A stretch of DNA of 64,000 nt from Pseudoclavibacter chungangensis (GTDB taxonomy: Bacteria > Actinomycetota > Actinomycetes > Actinomycetales > Microbacteriaceae): the NCBI RefSeq assembly GCF_013410545.1, contig NZ_JACCFV010000001.1, forward strand, positions 2,356,001-2,420,000. Direction: 5' to 3'. This document shows positions 1-9,709 of the stretch, one piece after another (within the stretch, counting starts at the first letter, position 1; every line of letters begins with the position of its first letter). A model generated the notes under the pieces. That model saw only the letters and a list, made by a program, of their open reading frames with translations. It did not search any database and was not told where the DNA came from. A program made the translations under genes and the position numbers.

Positions 1-486
1 TCGACGCCGTTCCCGTTCTTCACGTCGCACCCCGAGCCCGAGCTCGCGGAGGGGACGCGCGAGGGGCGCAAGCGCGAGTTCTCCCGCATGGGCTGGGATC
101 CGGACCTGATCCCGGACCCGCAGTCCGACGAGACGTTCCGTTCCGCGATCCTCGATCGCGCGGAGCGGGCGGAGCCCGCACACGCACGCGTCCTCCATGC
201 CTATCGCGAACTCATCGCGCTACGCCGCCGCCTCCCGCAACTGTCGTCGCCGTGGCTCACGGAGGTGCGGGCCGTCGCCGACGAGGCCGCCGGCACGATC
301 GCGTTCACGCGCGACGACGTCCGCATCGTCGTCAACCTCGCGACCGAGCCGCGCGAGGTCGAGCTGCCCGCCGTCGCCGGTGCGCGGGCCACGGACGTGT
401 GCTTCACGAGCGACGGCGACGCCGAACTCGACATCGACGCGCAGCGCGTCCGGTTGCCCGCGGAGTCCGCCGTCGTCGTGCTCTGA
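1..486 (+). CDS. treZ: Malto-oligosyltrehalose trehalohydrolase, C-terminal part (partial)
   Basis: Only the last 161 residues are present; the gene runs off the left edge. The visible start, FPFFTSHPEPELAEGTREGR, followed by FSRMGW and IPDPQSDETFRSA, matches the region of TreZ after the catalytic barrel. TreZ is a GH13 enzyme that releases trehalose from maltooligosyl-trehalose made by TreY. The remainder is the small C-terminal beta domain typical of GH13 enzymes. Catalytic residues lie outside the window, so activity cannot be judged. The gene converges on dinB with a gap of about 20 bp. The glgX-glgE-glgB genes are about 40 kb away, so the two glucan/trehalose loci are separate. Another GH13 enzyme is possible but less likely. 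Confidence 0.8.
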   Translation, partial: STPFPFFTSHPEPELAEGTREGRKREFSRMGWDPDLIPDPQSDETFRSAILDRAERAEPAHARVLHAYRELIALRRRLPQLSSPWLTEVRAVADEAAGTIAFTRDDVRIVVNLATEPREVELPAVAGARATDVCFTSDGDAELDIDAQRVRLPAESAVVVL

Positions 487-506
487 GCCGCGACCCGCGA
501 CGGCCC

Positions 507-1805
507 TCAGGGTTTCGGTGCGGGCGCGTCGCCTGCACTGTTGGCGCGCTCCGTGAGCCCCTCGCGACCATCGCGGCGCTCACCGCGCCCGAGGAGCGAC
601 GCCGGCCGGAGCACGCCCGGGCCGAACCGCTCGACGGCCCGGTCGACGGTGCGCTCCGCCGCGTCCCAGGCCTCGTCGCCGGCGGCCTCGCCCCACAGGT
701 CGAGGGCGGCCGAGCCGCCGGGTTCGGCGAGCTCCCCCGCGCGCACGCCGATGAGCCGGACGGGACGTCCCTCGTCGTGCGCCGCGTCGAAGAGCTCCTT
801 CGCGGCACGGAAGAGCACGCGTCCGAGGTCGGTCGGTTCGGGGAGCGTCTTCGAGCGCGTGATCGTCGTGAAGTCGGCCCAGCGCAGCTTGATCGACACG
901 GTGCGGGCCGTGAGCCCCGCACGGCGGAGCCTCGCCCCGACCGCATCGGCCTGGGCTCGTATCTCGCGCTCGAGCGCCGCGTGATCGGGCTCGTCGACCG
1001 CGAACGTCTGCTCGTGGCTCACCGACTTCTCACGCCGCTCCGTCTCGACGCCGCGCGGGTCGCGGCCCCACGCGAGATCGTGCAGGCGCTCCCCCGACGC
1101 ACGCCCGACGAGCCGGACGAGCGCCTCCTTCGGCGTGTGGGCCAGATCGAACACGCTGCGGATGCCCCGGGAGCGCAGCCGCTCCTCGCTCGCCTCGCCG
1201 ACGCCCCACAGCGCACCGACCGGAAGCGCGTGCAGGAACGGGATCGTGTCGTCCTCGGGCACGACCAGCAGGCCGTCCGGCTTGCACTTGCCCGACGCGA
1301 GCTTCGCGACGAACTTCGTCGCCGCCGCCCCCACCGAACACGTGAGCCCCGTCTCGGTCACCACCCGTTCGCGGATGCGCGCCCCGATCTCGCCGGGCCC
1401 GCCGAAGAGCCGCGTCGCGCCCGACACGTCGAGGAACGCCTCGTCGATCGAGAGCGGCTCGACGAGCGGTGTGATCGTTCGGAAGATCGCCATGACGCGC
1501 TCCGACGCCTCGCGGTACTTGTGCATGTGGCCACCGATCACGACGGCGTTCGGGCACAGTTGCAGGGCACGCGTCATCGGCATCGCACTGCGCACACCGA
1601 ACCGGCGCGCCTCGTAGCTCGCGCTCGACACGACGCCGCGGCCGCCCGCACCGCCCACGATGACGGGCTCGCCGCGCAGCTCCGGACGGTCGAGCAGCTC
1701 GACGGCGACGAAGAACGCGTCCATGTCGACGTGGAGGATCGTCGCCGTCGCGTCGTCGACCTCCGCACCGCTCGTGCGGCGGGCACCGAGATCCTTGCGC
1801 GACAT
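507..1805 (-). CDS. dinB: DNA polymerase IV (Y-family translesion polymerase)
   Basis: Y-family polymerase of about 432 residues that copies past damaged template bases. The catalytic aspartate of palm motif I is seen in HVDMDAFFVAVE, and SIDEAFLDV carries the second metal-binding acidic pair. Helix-hairpin-helix and little-finger regions follow. The C-terminus (LLGRGERRDG onward) is a variable tail with no clear beta-clamp motif. The start is uncertain. The ATG at 1805 follows a GGAGG with almost no spacing, and in-frame upstream starts reach 1886, including a GTG nearby. The gene is convergent with treZ and divergent from ugd, separated from it by about 235 bp. Confidence 0.9.
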   Translation of the reverse strand: MSRKDLGARRTSGAEVDDATATILHVDMDAFFVAVELLDRPELRGEPVIVGGAGGRGVVSSASYEARRFGVRSAMPMTRALQLCPNAVVIGGHMHKYREASERVMAIFRTITPLVEPLSIDEAFLDVSGATRLFGGPGEIGARIRERVVTETGLTCSVGAAATKFVAKLASGKCKPDGLLVVPEDDTIPFLHALPVGALWGVGEASEERLRSRGIRSVFDLAHTPKEALVRLVGRASGERLHDLAWGRDPRGVETERREKSVSHEQTFAVDEPDHAALEREIRAQADAVGARLRRAGLTARTVSIKLRWADFTTITRSKTLPEPTDLGRVLFRAAKELFDAAHDEGRPVRLIGVRAGELAEPGGSAALDLWGEAAGDEAWDAAERTVDRAVERFGPGVLRPASLLGRGERRDGREGLTERANSAGDAPAPKP

Positions 1806-2039
1806 ACCTCCATTCTCCACCGTCCCACCGACACCCGGCCCGCCACGAGCGACCGTCGTCGCGTTCCCGACACCCGCCCGTCGCACGGCGTTCGCGGCTC
1901 GTCGTCCGGCCCGTCACCGGGTCGTCGACCACTGTTCGCGAGCCGACGAGTGCCGGTCATCTTCGCGTCGCCGTCCGTTCGCGCCCCGCTGCGAAACTTC
2001 CCGGAACCGGCCGACCGTCGGCCGACAAGGGAGGGTCCC

Positions 2040-3416
2040 ATGCGGATCTCGGTCATCGGCTGCGGCTACCTGGGAGCGGTCCACGCCGCCGGCATGGCGA
2101 GTCTCGGACACGACGTGGTCGGCATCGACGTCGACGCGGCGAAGGTCGAGCGTCTCAAGGCGGGCCACGCCCCCTTCTACGAGCCCGGGTTCGAGGACCT
2201 CCTCCGCGAACAGCTCGCATCGGGTCGGCTGCGCTTCTCGACCGACCCCTCGGCGGCCCACGGCGCACTCGTACACTTCGTCGCCGTCGGGACACCCCAG
2301 CGCGACGAGTCCGGCGCGGCCGATCTGACCGCCGTGCGCGCGGCGGTCGCGGCGCTCGCGCCCCGCCTGCGTCCGGGCGACCTCGTCGTCGGCAAATCGA
2401 CCGTCCCCGTCGGGACGGCCCGCGAACTCCTCGACCGCCTCCGCGTCGTCGCGCCCGGGGCGTCGCTCGCCTGGAACCCCGAGTTCCTGCGCGAGGGGTT
2501 CGCGGTCGGTGACACGCTCACCCCGGACCGCCTCGTGCTCGGTGTCCGCGGCGGAACCCCGGAGGAGACCGCGATCGGACAGCGCGACGCCGCACTGCTC
2601 GACGAGGTCTACGCGACGATCCTCGCGACCGGCACGCCGCGACTCGTGATGGACCTGGAGACGGCGGAACTCGTCAAGACCGCCGCGAACGCGTTCCTCG
2701 CGACGAAGATCTCGTTCATCAACGCGATGTCGGAGCTGTGCGAGGCGACCGGTGCCGACGTCACGCGCCTCGCGGACGCGATCGGTCACGATGCCCGTAT
2801 CGGCCGGCGCTTCCTCGGCGCGGGGCTCGGGTTCGGCGGCGGCTGCCTGCCGAAGGACATCCGCGCGTTCCGGGCCCGGGCGGAGGACCTCGGCGTGGGC
2901 GAGGCGCTCGGGTTCCTCGGCGAGGTCGACGCGATCAACCTGCGTCGGCGCACCCACGTCGTCGACCTCGCGGAACAGCTCACGGGTGGCCTCGTCGGTC
3001 GCCGGGTCGCCGTCCTGGGCCTCGCGTTCAAGCCGTCGAGCGACGACGTCCGCGACTCGCCCGCGCTCGCCGTCGTGGCGGAACTCACGGCACGCGGCGC
3101 GATCGTGCGCGGCTACGACCCGGAGGCGGGCGCGAACGCACTGCGCGTCCTCCCGGAGCTCGACCTCGCCGCGACCGCGTTCGACGCGGCCCGCGACGCC
3201 GAGGTCGTGATCGTCGCGACCGAATGGGCCGAGTTCCGCGACCTCGACCCCGCCGCCTCGGGCCTGCGCGAACTCGTCGCGAACCCGTCCGTCATCGACG
3301 CGCGCAACTGCCTCGATCGCGACGCATGGACGGCGGCCGGCTGGAACGTCGTGGCGCTCGGCCGCGGTTCGCACCGCGCCGTCACGCGATCCGGCACCGG
3401 CGTCCCCGCCGCGTAG
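2040..3416 (+). CDS. ugd: UDP-glucose 6-dehydrogenase
   Basis: Protein of 458 residues that oxidises UDP-glucose twice with NAD to UDP-glucuronate, a precursor for cell-surface polysaccharide. The N-terminal Rossmann motif is GCGYLG at residues 7-12, preceded by ISVI. The catalytic cysteine lies in GFGGGCLPKD at about residue 269. The C-terminal UDP-binding domain carries LGLAFKPSSDDVRDSPA. The ATG at 2040 has the ribosome site GGGAGGG just upstream, so the longer in-frame extension that begins inside dinB on the other strand is ignored. It is followed after 10 bp by the CoA ligase, which suggests co-transcription. UDP-mannose or related dehydrogenases are possible but the motif set favours Ugd. 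Confidence 0.93.
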   Translation: MRISVIGCGYLGAVHAAGMASLGHDVVGIDVDAAKVERLKAGHAPFYEPGFEDLLREQLASGRLRFSTDPSAAHGALVHFVAVGTPQRDESGAADLTAVRAAVAALAPRLRPGDLVVGKSTVPVGTARELLDRLRVVAPGASLAWNPEFLREGFAVGDTLTPDRLVLGVRGGTPEETAIGQRDAALLDEVYATILATGTPRLVMDLETAELVKTAANAFLATKISFINAMSELCEATGADVTRLADAIGHDARIGRRFLGAGLGFGGGCLPKDIRAFRARAEDLGVGEALGFLGEVDAINLRRRTHVVDLAEQLTGGLVGRRVAVLGLAFKPSSDDVRDSPALAVVAELTARGAIVRGYDPEAGANALRVLPELDLAATAFDAARDAEVVIVATEWAEFRDLDPAASGLRELVANPSVIDARNCLDRDAWTAAGWNVVALGRGSHRAVTRSGTGVPAA

Positions 3417-3426
3417 GCTCGGGGGC

Positions 3427-5151
3427 ATGCACCTCAACGAGACGCGCGCTTGGAATCGCTTCTACGCCCCGGGCACGCACGTCGACATCGAGCTGCCGAC
3501 CGGCTCGCTCAGCGACCTCCTGGAGGAGCGGGCCGCACAGTGGGCCGAGCATGACGCGATCAGCTACTTCGGCGCGACGACGAGCTACCGGCAGCTCGCC
3601 GAGCAGGTGGCACGCGTCGCGAACGGCCTGCGTCGCATGGGGGTGCGCCGCGGCGACCGCGTCGCGCTCGTGATGCCGAACGCGCCGCAGCACGTCGTGG
3701 CGTTCTACGCCGTGCTGCGGCTCGGCGCGATCGTCGTCGAGCACAACCCGCTCTACACGCGCGACGAGCTCGAGACGCAGTTCCGCGACCACGGTGCGCG
3801 CGTCGTCATCGCGTGGGACAAGGTGGCGCCGACGATCCAGGCGCTCCCGTCCGACCTCGGCATCTCGCGCGTCGTGGCCGTCGACGTGACGCGCGCGATG
3901 CCGCTCACGACACGCCTCGCCCTCCGCCTGCCGATCGCGAAGGCGCGGGAGTCGCGCGCGAAGCTGACGGCCAAGGCACCGGGAACCGTGCCGTTCGAGC
4001 GCCTCCTCGCGCAGCAGCCGCTCGACGCCGCGCACCCGCGCCCAACGGTGGACGACATCGCGAGCCTGCAGTACACGTCCGGGACGACGGGCACCCCGAA
4101 GGGTGCCATCATCACGCACGGCAATCTGTGGGCCAACGCCCGGCAGGGCGCCGCCTGGATGCCCGACTTCGAGCGCGGTGCCGGCAGCATCTACGGCGTC
4201 CTGCCGATGTTCCACGCGTTCGGGGTGTTGCTCTCGGTCATCTACTCCGTCGAGACGGGGTCCCGCGCCGTGCTGTTCCCGACGTTCGATCCCGCGCTCG
4301 TGTCGCAGGCCGCGAAGCGGTTCCCGCCGACGTTCATCCCCGCCGTGCCACCGATGTTCGATCGGCTCGCCCGCGTCGCGGCGGCGGGCGAGCTCGACCT
4401 GTCGCAGGTCGTGTACGCGATCTCGGGCGCCATGACCCTCACGCCAGCGACCGTCCGGCGCTGGGAGGAGCAGGCGGGCAGCATGCTGAACGAGGGGTAC
4501 GGGCTCACCGAGACGAGTCCCGTCGCGCTCGCCAACCCGTTCACGGAGGCCCGGAAGATCGGCTCGATCGGCCTCCCGTTCCCGTCGACCGACATCCGCG
4601 TCGTCGACCCCGAGGAGCCGGGCCGCGAGGTCGAGCTCGGTGAGGTCGGCGAGCTGCTCATCCACGGCCCGCAGGTGTTCCGCGGCTACTGGGAACGTCC
4701 CGAGGAGACGGCGCAGACCCTGCTCGAGGGCGGCTGGCTGCGCACGGGTGACCTCGTCGTGCAGGACGAGGACGGCTTCGTCACGGTCGTCGACCGCAAG
4801 AAGGAACTCATCATCACGGGCGGCTTCAACGTGTCGCCGAGCGAGGTCGAGCGCGTCGTGAACGGGGTTCCCGGTGTCGCGGAGTCGGCCGTCGTGGGCA
4901 TCCCCCGCGGGGGTGGTGCCGAGGCGGTGACGGCCGTCGTCGTCCTCGATCCGGGCGCCGCGTTCGACGAGGAGGCCGCCCGCACGGCGGCCCGTGAACA
5001 CCTCGCCGAGTACAAGCGGCCCTGCACCTACGTCGTCTGGGAGGAGCTGCCGAAGTCGCTCATCGGCAAGGTGCTGCGTCGTCGGGTCCGCGAGACGCTC
5101 GTCGCCGACCGGTCGGCGACACGTGCCGCGCCCGAGGACGACGAGGCCTGA
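3427..5151 (+). CDS. Long-chain fatty-acid CoA ligase (AMP-binding)
   Basis: Protein of 574 residues of the acyl-adenylate-forming family, which activates a fatty acid with ATP and CoA. The P-loop-like motif YTSGTTGTPKG begins near residue 215. GYGLTETSP marks the A5 region, WLRTGD the A7 region, and DRKKELIITGG the hinge. The conserved late lysine is in PKSLIGKVLRR. Length fits FadD-type enzymes. The start has GGGGG six bases upstream and lies 10 bp after ugd. It converges on the unknown gene at 5182. Substrate chain length cannot be read from the sequence, so no symbol is given. Confidence 0.9.
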   Translation: MHLNETRAWNRFYAPGTHVDIELPTGSLSDLLEERAAQWAEHDAISYFGATTSYRQLAEQVARVANGLRRMGVRRGDRVALVMPNAPQHVVAFYAVLRLGAIVVEHNPLYTRDELETQFRDHGARVVIAWDKVAPTIQALPSDLGISRVVAVDVTRAMPLTTRLALRLPIAKARESRAKLTAKAPGTVPFERLLAQQPLDAAHPRPTVDDIASLQYTSGTTGTPKGAIITHGNLWANARQGAAWMPDFERGAGSIYGVLPMFHAFGVLLSVIYSVETGSRAVLFPTFDPALVSQAAKRFPPTFIPAVPPMFDRLARVAAAGELDLSQVVYAISGAMTLTPATVRRWEEQAGSMLNEGYGLTETSPVALANPFTEARKIGSIGLPFPSTDIRVVDPEEPGREVELGEVGELLIHGPQVFRGYWERPEETAQTLLEGGWLRTGDLVVQDEDGFVTVVDRKKELIITGGFNVSPSEVERVVNGVPGVAESAVVGIPRGGGAEAVTAVVVLDPGAAFDEEAARTAAREHLAEYKRPCTYVVWEELPKSLIGKVLRRRVRETLVADRSATRAAPEDDEA

Positions 5152-5181
5152 GTCCGGGTCACGCCGCCGCGGCCGGGCGGG

Positions 5182-6102
5182 TCACGCGTATCGGGCCGCC
5201 TCGGCATCGGCGATCGTGAACCGACCGTCCTCGGCGGTGTCGAGCGCCCCACGACGGACCGCCGCCCGGAGACTCGCTCGAACGTTCGCCGGTGCGCGCC
5301 AGCCGAGCGCGCCGTACGCCCGCGAGACGTCGTCCGCCGACACCCCTCCGAGGCCTGCGTCACGGAACGCGAGCGCGATGAGCGCGTTCCGTTGCACGTT
5401 CGTCCGGGGCGGCTGTCGCGCTACGAGCCCCTCGGCCGCGCGGAACGCCGTCTCGTGCGCGGGCGACGCCGCGTCGAGCGCGGTCACGAACGCCGCCTCG
5501 TCGTCCGTGTCGCGTCGACGTCGCCGCCTGCGCGCCTCGTCCTCGTCATCGGTGTCGCCCGCACGCGCCTCCGCCGCGATCGACAGGACGCCGGAGCGAC
5601 CGCCGTGCACGGCGCTGGCGGCCGATCGGGGTGCGGGTATGACCGCCGCCTCGTCGACCGACCCGTCGTCATCGCCCGTCCACGCGTCGTCGGCCGCCCA
5701 CGCATCGGTCTCCCGCGCGAGCGACGCGAGCTGCGAGGCGGTGGCACCGAACTCGGTCACGGCGGTGACATAGGAGTCGAAGATCTCACGCCGGACACCC
5801 GGTTCGTGCCGTTCCACGAGTTCGACGATGCCGTCGATCTCGTCGCGCAGCCTCGCGAAGTCCGCGCCGGGCTCCGGGTCCTCGACGCGACCGTGGTCGT
5901 TGACGTGCCGCCGACCACGCACCGAGCCCGTGCCCCGTTCCCCCACCCCTCGCCCGTCGTCACCGATGCCCACCGCTGCCGCCGCGTCGACCCGGACGTC
6001 CTCGACGTGCTCCGCGACGGTCGCCGCGACGCGTGCATCCACCTTCGCCCGCGGACCGCCGTGCGGCGCGTCGTGCTTGCTGCCCCTCACCCGCTTGGCC
6101 AT
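5182..6102 (-). CDS. Protein of unknown function with possible C-terminal winged-helix-like region
   Basis: I do not recognise this 306-residue protein. It begins MAKRVRGSKHD after a good GGAAGGGGCAGG ribosome site. The first 90 residues are charged and mention no known domain. A helical stretch with FARLRDEIDGIVELVE and FDSYVTAVTEFG follows at about residues 80-125. Residues 130-200 are acidic, including a run of seven arginines after DTDDEDEA, and probably disordered. The last 90 residues (TNVQRNALIALAFRDAG, then SADDVSRAYGALGW) look like a small helical DNA-binding-type fold, which is inference only. No membrane segment or signal peptide is visible. It converges with the CoA ligase and lies downstream of a gap from gatB. 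Confidence 0.6.
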   Translation of the reverse strand: MAKRVRGSKHDAPHGGPRAKVDARVAATVAEHVEDVRVDAAAAVGIGDDGRGVGERGTGSVRGRRHVNDHGRVEDPEPGADFARLRDEIDGIVELVERHEPGVRREIFDSYVTAVTEFGATASQLASLARETDAWAADDAWTGDDDGSVDEAAVIPAPRSAASAVHGGRSGVLSIAAEARAGDTDDEDEARRRRRRRDTDDEAAFVTALDAASPAHETAFRAAEGLVARQPPRTNVQRNALIALAFRDAGLGGVSADDVSRAYGALGWRAPANVRASLRAAVRRGALDTAEDGRFTIADAEAARYA

Positions 6103-6215
6103 GGCCTGCCCCTTCCTCCAGCGCTCGCCTCGACGACGGTTCCGCTGATACCGAGGCTATTGCCCGCACCCTCGAATAGGCCGCGGACGCGTCGCCCGAT
6201 GACGCCCCGGTACAC

Positions 6216-6251
6216 GTCGGCGCCCCGAGGTGCTGACCTCGGGGCGCCGAC
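6216..6251 (-). terminator. Perfect 16-bp hairpin after gatB
   Basis: Inverted repeat with 16-bp arms at 6216-6231 and 6236-6251 and a GCTG loop. It starts 18 bp beyond the gatB stop and is very GC-rich. There is no U-run, as is common for actinobacterial terminators. It probably ends the gatCAB transcript. Confidence 0.75.
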
Positions 6252-6269
6252 GGACGGGGACCGTGCGGG

Positions 6270-7781
6270 CTACTGCGCGGCCCGCTCGAGCACGAGCTCG
6301 CGCACGCGCGCGGCGTCCGCCTGTCCGCGCATGGCCTTCATGACGGCACCGATGATCGCACCGGCGGCCTGCACCTTGCCGGAGCGGATCTTCTCGAGCA
6401 CGTCGGGCTGGGCCGCGAGCGCCTCGTCGATCGCGGCGATGAGCGGACCGTCGTCGGAGACGACCGCGAGCCCGCGGGACTCCACGACCTCGGCCGGCGT
6501 CCCCTCCCCCGCGAGGACGCCCTCGAGCACCTGGCGCGCGAGGCGGTCGTTGACGGTGCCCGCCTCGACGAGCCCGTCGAGCTCGGCGATCTGCGCGGGC
6601 GTGGCGAGCGACGTGACCTCGACCTGTCGGTCGTTCGCGATGCGCGAGAGCTCACCCATCCACCACTTGCGCGCACCCGAGGGCGTCGCCCCGGCCGCGA
6701 CGCTCGCGTCGACGACGTCGAGCAGATCCGCGTTGACGATGTCCTGGAACTCCTGGGCACCGAATCCCCACGACTCGCGGAGCCTGCGGCGCTTCGCCGC
6801 CGGCGCCTCGGGCAGTGCGGCACGCAGCTCGGCGACGAGTTCGGCCGACGGTCGCAGCGGCATGAGGTCCGGCTCGGGGAAGTACCGGTAGTCGTCGGCG
6901 TCCGACTTCGGACGGCCCGACGAGGTCCGGCCCGTGTCCTCGTGCCAGTGGCGCGTCTCCTGGGTGATCGTGCCACCGGCCGCGAGGATCGCGGCCTGAC
7001 GCTGGATCTCGTAGCGCACGGCGCGCTCGATCGAACGGAACGAGTTGACGTTCTTCGTCTCCGTCCGGGTACCGAGCTTCTCGGTCCCCCGAGGCCGCAG
7101 CGACACGTTCGCGTCGCAGCGCAGGTTACCCCGCTCCATGCGAGCGCCCGAGATGCCGAGCGAGCGGACGATGTCGCGCACGGTCGACACGTACGCGGCA
7201 GCGAGCTGCGGCGTCCGCTCCTCGCCACCGAAGATGGGCCTCGTGACGATCTCGACGAGCGGGACGCCTGCCCGGTTGTAGTCCACGAGCGAGTGGTCGG
7301 CGCCCTGGATGCGCCCGGTGGCACCGCCGATGTGCGTGAGCTTCCCGGCGTCCTCCTCCATGTGCGCGCGCTCGATCGGCACGGTGAACACCGTGCCGTC
7401 CTCGAGCTCCACCACGACCTCGCCGTCATGGGCGATGGGATCGTCGAACTGCGAGATCTGGTAGTTCTTCGGGTTGTCGGGGTAGAAGTAGTTCTTCCGC
7501 GCGAAGCCGCTGACCTCCGCGATCTCGCAGCCGAGCGCGAGCCCGAGCGAGATCGAGTAGCGCACGGCCTCCTCGTTCACGACGGGCAGCGTGCCCGGCA
7601 GGCCGAGGTCGACGGGCCGGATCGCCGTGTTCGGCTCCTCGGCTTCGGTCGACGCCGACACGTTCGGTGCGGACGAGAACATCTTGGTCTTCGTCGAGAG
7701 CTCCACGTGCACCTCGAGCCCGATGACGGGCTCGTAGGCCTCGAGGGCGCGCTCGTAGTCCATCAGTTCGGCCTTGCTCAT
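6270..7781 (-). CDS. gatB: Asp-tRNA(Asn)/Glu-tRNA(Gln) amidotransferase subunit B
   Basis: Protein of 503 residues. GatB binds the mischarged tRNA and phosphorylates the glutamyl or aspartyl carboxylate before amidation. The family start [13 protein letters not shown] is clear. So are [19 protein letters not shown] and the long [12 protein letters not shown] block. The C-terminal YqeY-like tail ([11 protein letters not shown]) binds tRNA. The ATG at 7781 overlaps the gatA stop by 4 bp, showing translational coupling. The longer in-frame extension upstream runs through gatA in another frame and is not real. The set gatC-gatA-gatB is complete here. Confidence 0.97.
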   Translation of the reverse strand: MSKAELMDYERALEAYEPVIGLEVHVELSTKTKMFSSAPNVSASTEAEEPNTAIRPVDLGLPGTLPVVNEEAVRYSISLGLALGCEIAEVSGFARKNYFYPDNPKNYQISQFDDPIAHDGEVVVELEDGTVFTVPIERAHMEEDAGKLTHIGGATGRIQGADHSLVDYNRAGVPLVEIVTRPIFGGEERTPQLAAAYVSTVRDIVRSLGISGARMERGNLRCDANVSLRPRGTEKLGTRTETKNVNSFRSIERAVRYEIQRQAAILAAGGTITQETRHWHEDTGRTSSGRPKSDADDYRYFPEPDLMPLRPSAELVAELRAALPEAPAAKRRRLRESWGFGAQEFQDIVNADLLDVVDASVAAGATPSGARKWWMGELSRIANDRQVEVTSLATPAQIAELDGLVEAGTVNDRLARQVLEGVLAGEGTPAEVVESRGLAVVSDDGPLIAAIDEALAAQPDVLEKIRSGKVQAAGAIIGAVMKAMRGQADAARVRELVLERAAQ

Positions 7782-9304
7782 GCGCGCGCTCCGCCCTTCA
7801 GCTCGGGGACGCGGCTCCAGAGGGGGCCGCCCCGTTCCTCGTCGAGGGCGCGTTCGAGCGCCGCGCCGACCGTGTAGAGCCGCGCGTCGTCGCGCGCGGC
7901 CGCCATGAACTGGATGCCCACCGGCAGCCCATCGGCGAGCCCGCCGGGCACGGAGATGCCCGGGACGCCCGCGAGATTGGCGGGGATCGTCGTGAGGTCC
8001 GCGACGTACACCGCGGTCGGGTCGTCGACGCGGGCGCCGAGCTTCCACGCGACGGACGGCGAGGTCGGTGCCGCGAGCACGTCGACCTGGGCGAACGCGT
8101 CGGCGAAGTCGCGCTGTACGAGCGTGCGCACCTTCTGGGCCGAGCCGTAGAACGCGTCGTAGTAGCCGGCGCTCAGGGCGTACGTGCCGAGCAGGATGCG
8201 TCGCTTCGCCTCGTCGCCGAAGCCCGCGGCACGCGTGGCGGACATGACCCGTTCGACCGTCGGGTTGCCCGCGACCTCGCTGCGCAGCCCGTAGCGGACC
8301 GAGTCGTATCGCGCGAGGTTGCTGGAGGCCTCGGCGGGCATGATGAGGTAGTACGCCGCGACGGCGTACGCGAAGTGCGGCGTGTCGATCCACGTCACGG
8401 TCGCGCCCCGCGCCTCGAGCGCGTCGAGCGCCTCCGTGAAGCGCTCGGTCACGCCGGACTCGAAGCCCTCGCCCGTCGCGATGGCCCGCGGCACGCCGAT
8501 GCGCAGACCGTCGACGGCCCCGTCGAGCGCCCCGGCCCGGGCGGCCTCGGCGAACGAGGGCCACGGGTCGGGCAGCGACGTGGCGTCGCGGGGGTCGTGG
8601 CCGCCGAGCACGTCGTGCAGGAGGGCCGTGTCGAGCACCGTGCGGGCGGCAGGCCCGATCTGGTCGAGCGAGGACGCGAGCGCGAGCGCCCCGTAGCGGC
8701 TGACGCCACCGTACGTGGGCTTAACGCCGACCGTGCCGGTGACCGAGGCGGGCTGACGGATCGAGCCGCCCGTGTCGGTGCCGAGCGCGAGCGGCGCCTC
8801 GAAGGCCGCGACGGCCGCGGCGGAGCCGCCGCCCGATCCGCCGGGAATCCGTTCGAGGTCCCACGGGTTGCGCGTGGCGCCGAACGCGGAGTGCTCGGTC
8901 GACGAGCCCATCGCGAACTCGTCGAGGTTGGTCTTCCCGAGCACGACGAGGTCGCCGGCGCGCAGTTTCTCGACGACGGTCGCGTCGTACGGCGGCACCC
9001 AGCCCTCGAGGATTCGGGAACCTGCCGTGGTCGGCAGGCCGAGGGTTGCGATGTTGTCCTTCACCGCGACGGGGACGCCCGCGAGCGGCCCGAGGGCCTC
9101 CCCCGCGGCGCGGCGCTCGTCGACCGCTGCGGCCGCTGCGAGGGCGCCGTCGGCGTCGACGTGCAGGAACGCGCGCACGTCGCCGTCGACCGCCTCGATG
9201 CGGTCGAGGTGTGCCCGCGTGGCGTCGACGGAGCTCGTCTCGCCCGCGCGCAGGCGTTCGGCGAGTTCGGCGGCGGTGAGGCGCGTGAGGTCGGGCCCGG
9301 TCAC
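7778..9304 (-). CDS. gatA: Asp-tRNA(Asn)/Glu-tRNA(Gln) amidotransferase subunit A
   Basis: Protein of 508 residues, the glutaminase subunit that releases ammonia from glutamine for transamidation. It belongs to the amidase-signature family with a Ser-cisSer-Lys triad. The lysine is in VPVAVKDN, and the serines lie in the glycine/serine-rich segment [13 protein letters not shown] and [11 protein letters not shown]. The start [14 protein letters not shown] overlaps the gatC stop by 4 bp. The stop overlaps gatB by 4 bp, so the three subunits are made in a tightly coupled operon. Confidence 0.97.
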   Translation of the reverse strand: MTGPDLTRLTAAELAERLRAGETSSVDATRAHLDRIEAVDGDVRAFLHVDADGALAAAAAVDERRAAGEALGPLAGVPVAVKDNIATLGLPTTAGSRILEGWVPPYDATVVEKLRAGDLVVLGKTNLDEFAMGSSTEHSAFGATRNPWDLERIPGGSGGGSAAAVAAFEAPLALGTDTGGSIRQPASVTGTVGVKPTYGGVSRYGALALASSLDQIGPAARTVLDTALLHDVLGGHDPRDATSLPDPWPSFAEAARAGALDGAVDGLRIGVPRAIATGEGFESGVTERFTEALDALEARGATVTWIDTPHFAYAVAAYYLIMPAEASSNLARYDSVRYGLRSEVAGNPTVERVMSATRAAGFGDEAKRRILLGTYALSAGYYDAFYGSAQKVRTLVQRDFADAFAQVDVLAAPTSPSVAWKLGARVDDPTAVYVADLTTIPANLAGVPGISVPGGLADGLPVGIQFMAAARDDARLYTVGAALERALDEERGGPLWSRVPELKGGARA

Positions 9305-9603
9305 TGCTCCTCCCCCAGGATCGCGGGCACGCGGAACCGCGTGCCGTCGCTGTCGGGCGCTCCCGCGAGCGCGGCGTCGCGGTCGAGCGGTGCCTCGACG
9401 ACGTCGGCACGGACCACGTTCGACATCGCGATCGGGTGGCTCGTGGGCTCGACGTCCGGCGTCGCGACCTCCTGCACCTCGGAGATGAGGTGCTGGATGT
9501 CGACGAGCTGGGTGGTCATGTTCGCCACCTGCTCGGGCGTGAGGTCGATGCGTGCGAGTGCCGCGAGGTGTTCGACCTCGGCGGCGGTGATGTCAGTAGT
9601 CAT
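9301..9603 (-). CDS. gatC: Asp-tRNA(Asn)/Glu-tRNA(Gln) amidotransferase subunit C
   Basis: Small subunit of 100 residues that wraps around GatA and stabilises the GatCAB complex. The family pattern is visible: [19 protein letters not shown] near the N-terminus, then NVVRADVVE and the C-terminal [11 protein letters not shown]. The ATG is at 9603. Longer in-frame starts upstream to 9825 lie over other sequence and lack family similarity. It is the first gene of gatCAB, and its promoter should lie between here and the large gene that ends at 9710. Confidence 0.95.
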   Translation of the reverse strand: MTTDITAAEVEHLAALARIDLTPEQVANMTTQLVDIQHLISEVQEVATPDVEPTSHPIAMSNVVRADVVEAPLDRDAALAGAPDSDGTRFRVPAILGEEQ

Positions 9604-9709
9604 GCGGCTCCGTGGGTGTGGGCTCGGACCGCTCAAGTCTAGTGACGTCCCCGCCCACGACGGTCGACCCGCTGTGGACGGTGCACGCCACGCGACGAGC
9701 GCGAGGCGG

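Noticed and set aside
252..2039. Long open frame antisense to dinB, extending the ugd frame upstream
   Set aside because: It is Arg-rich GC-shadow translation. The real ugd start is the ATG at 2040 with a clear ribosome site.
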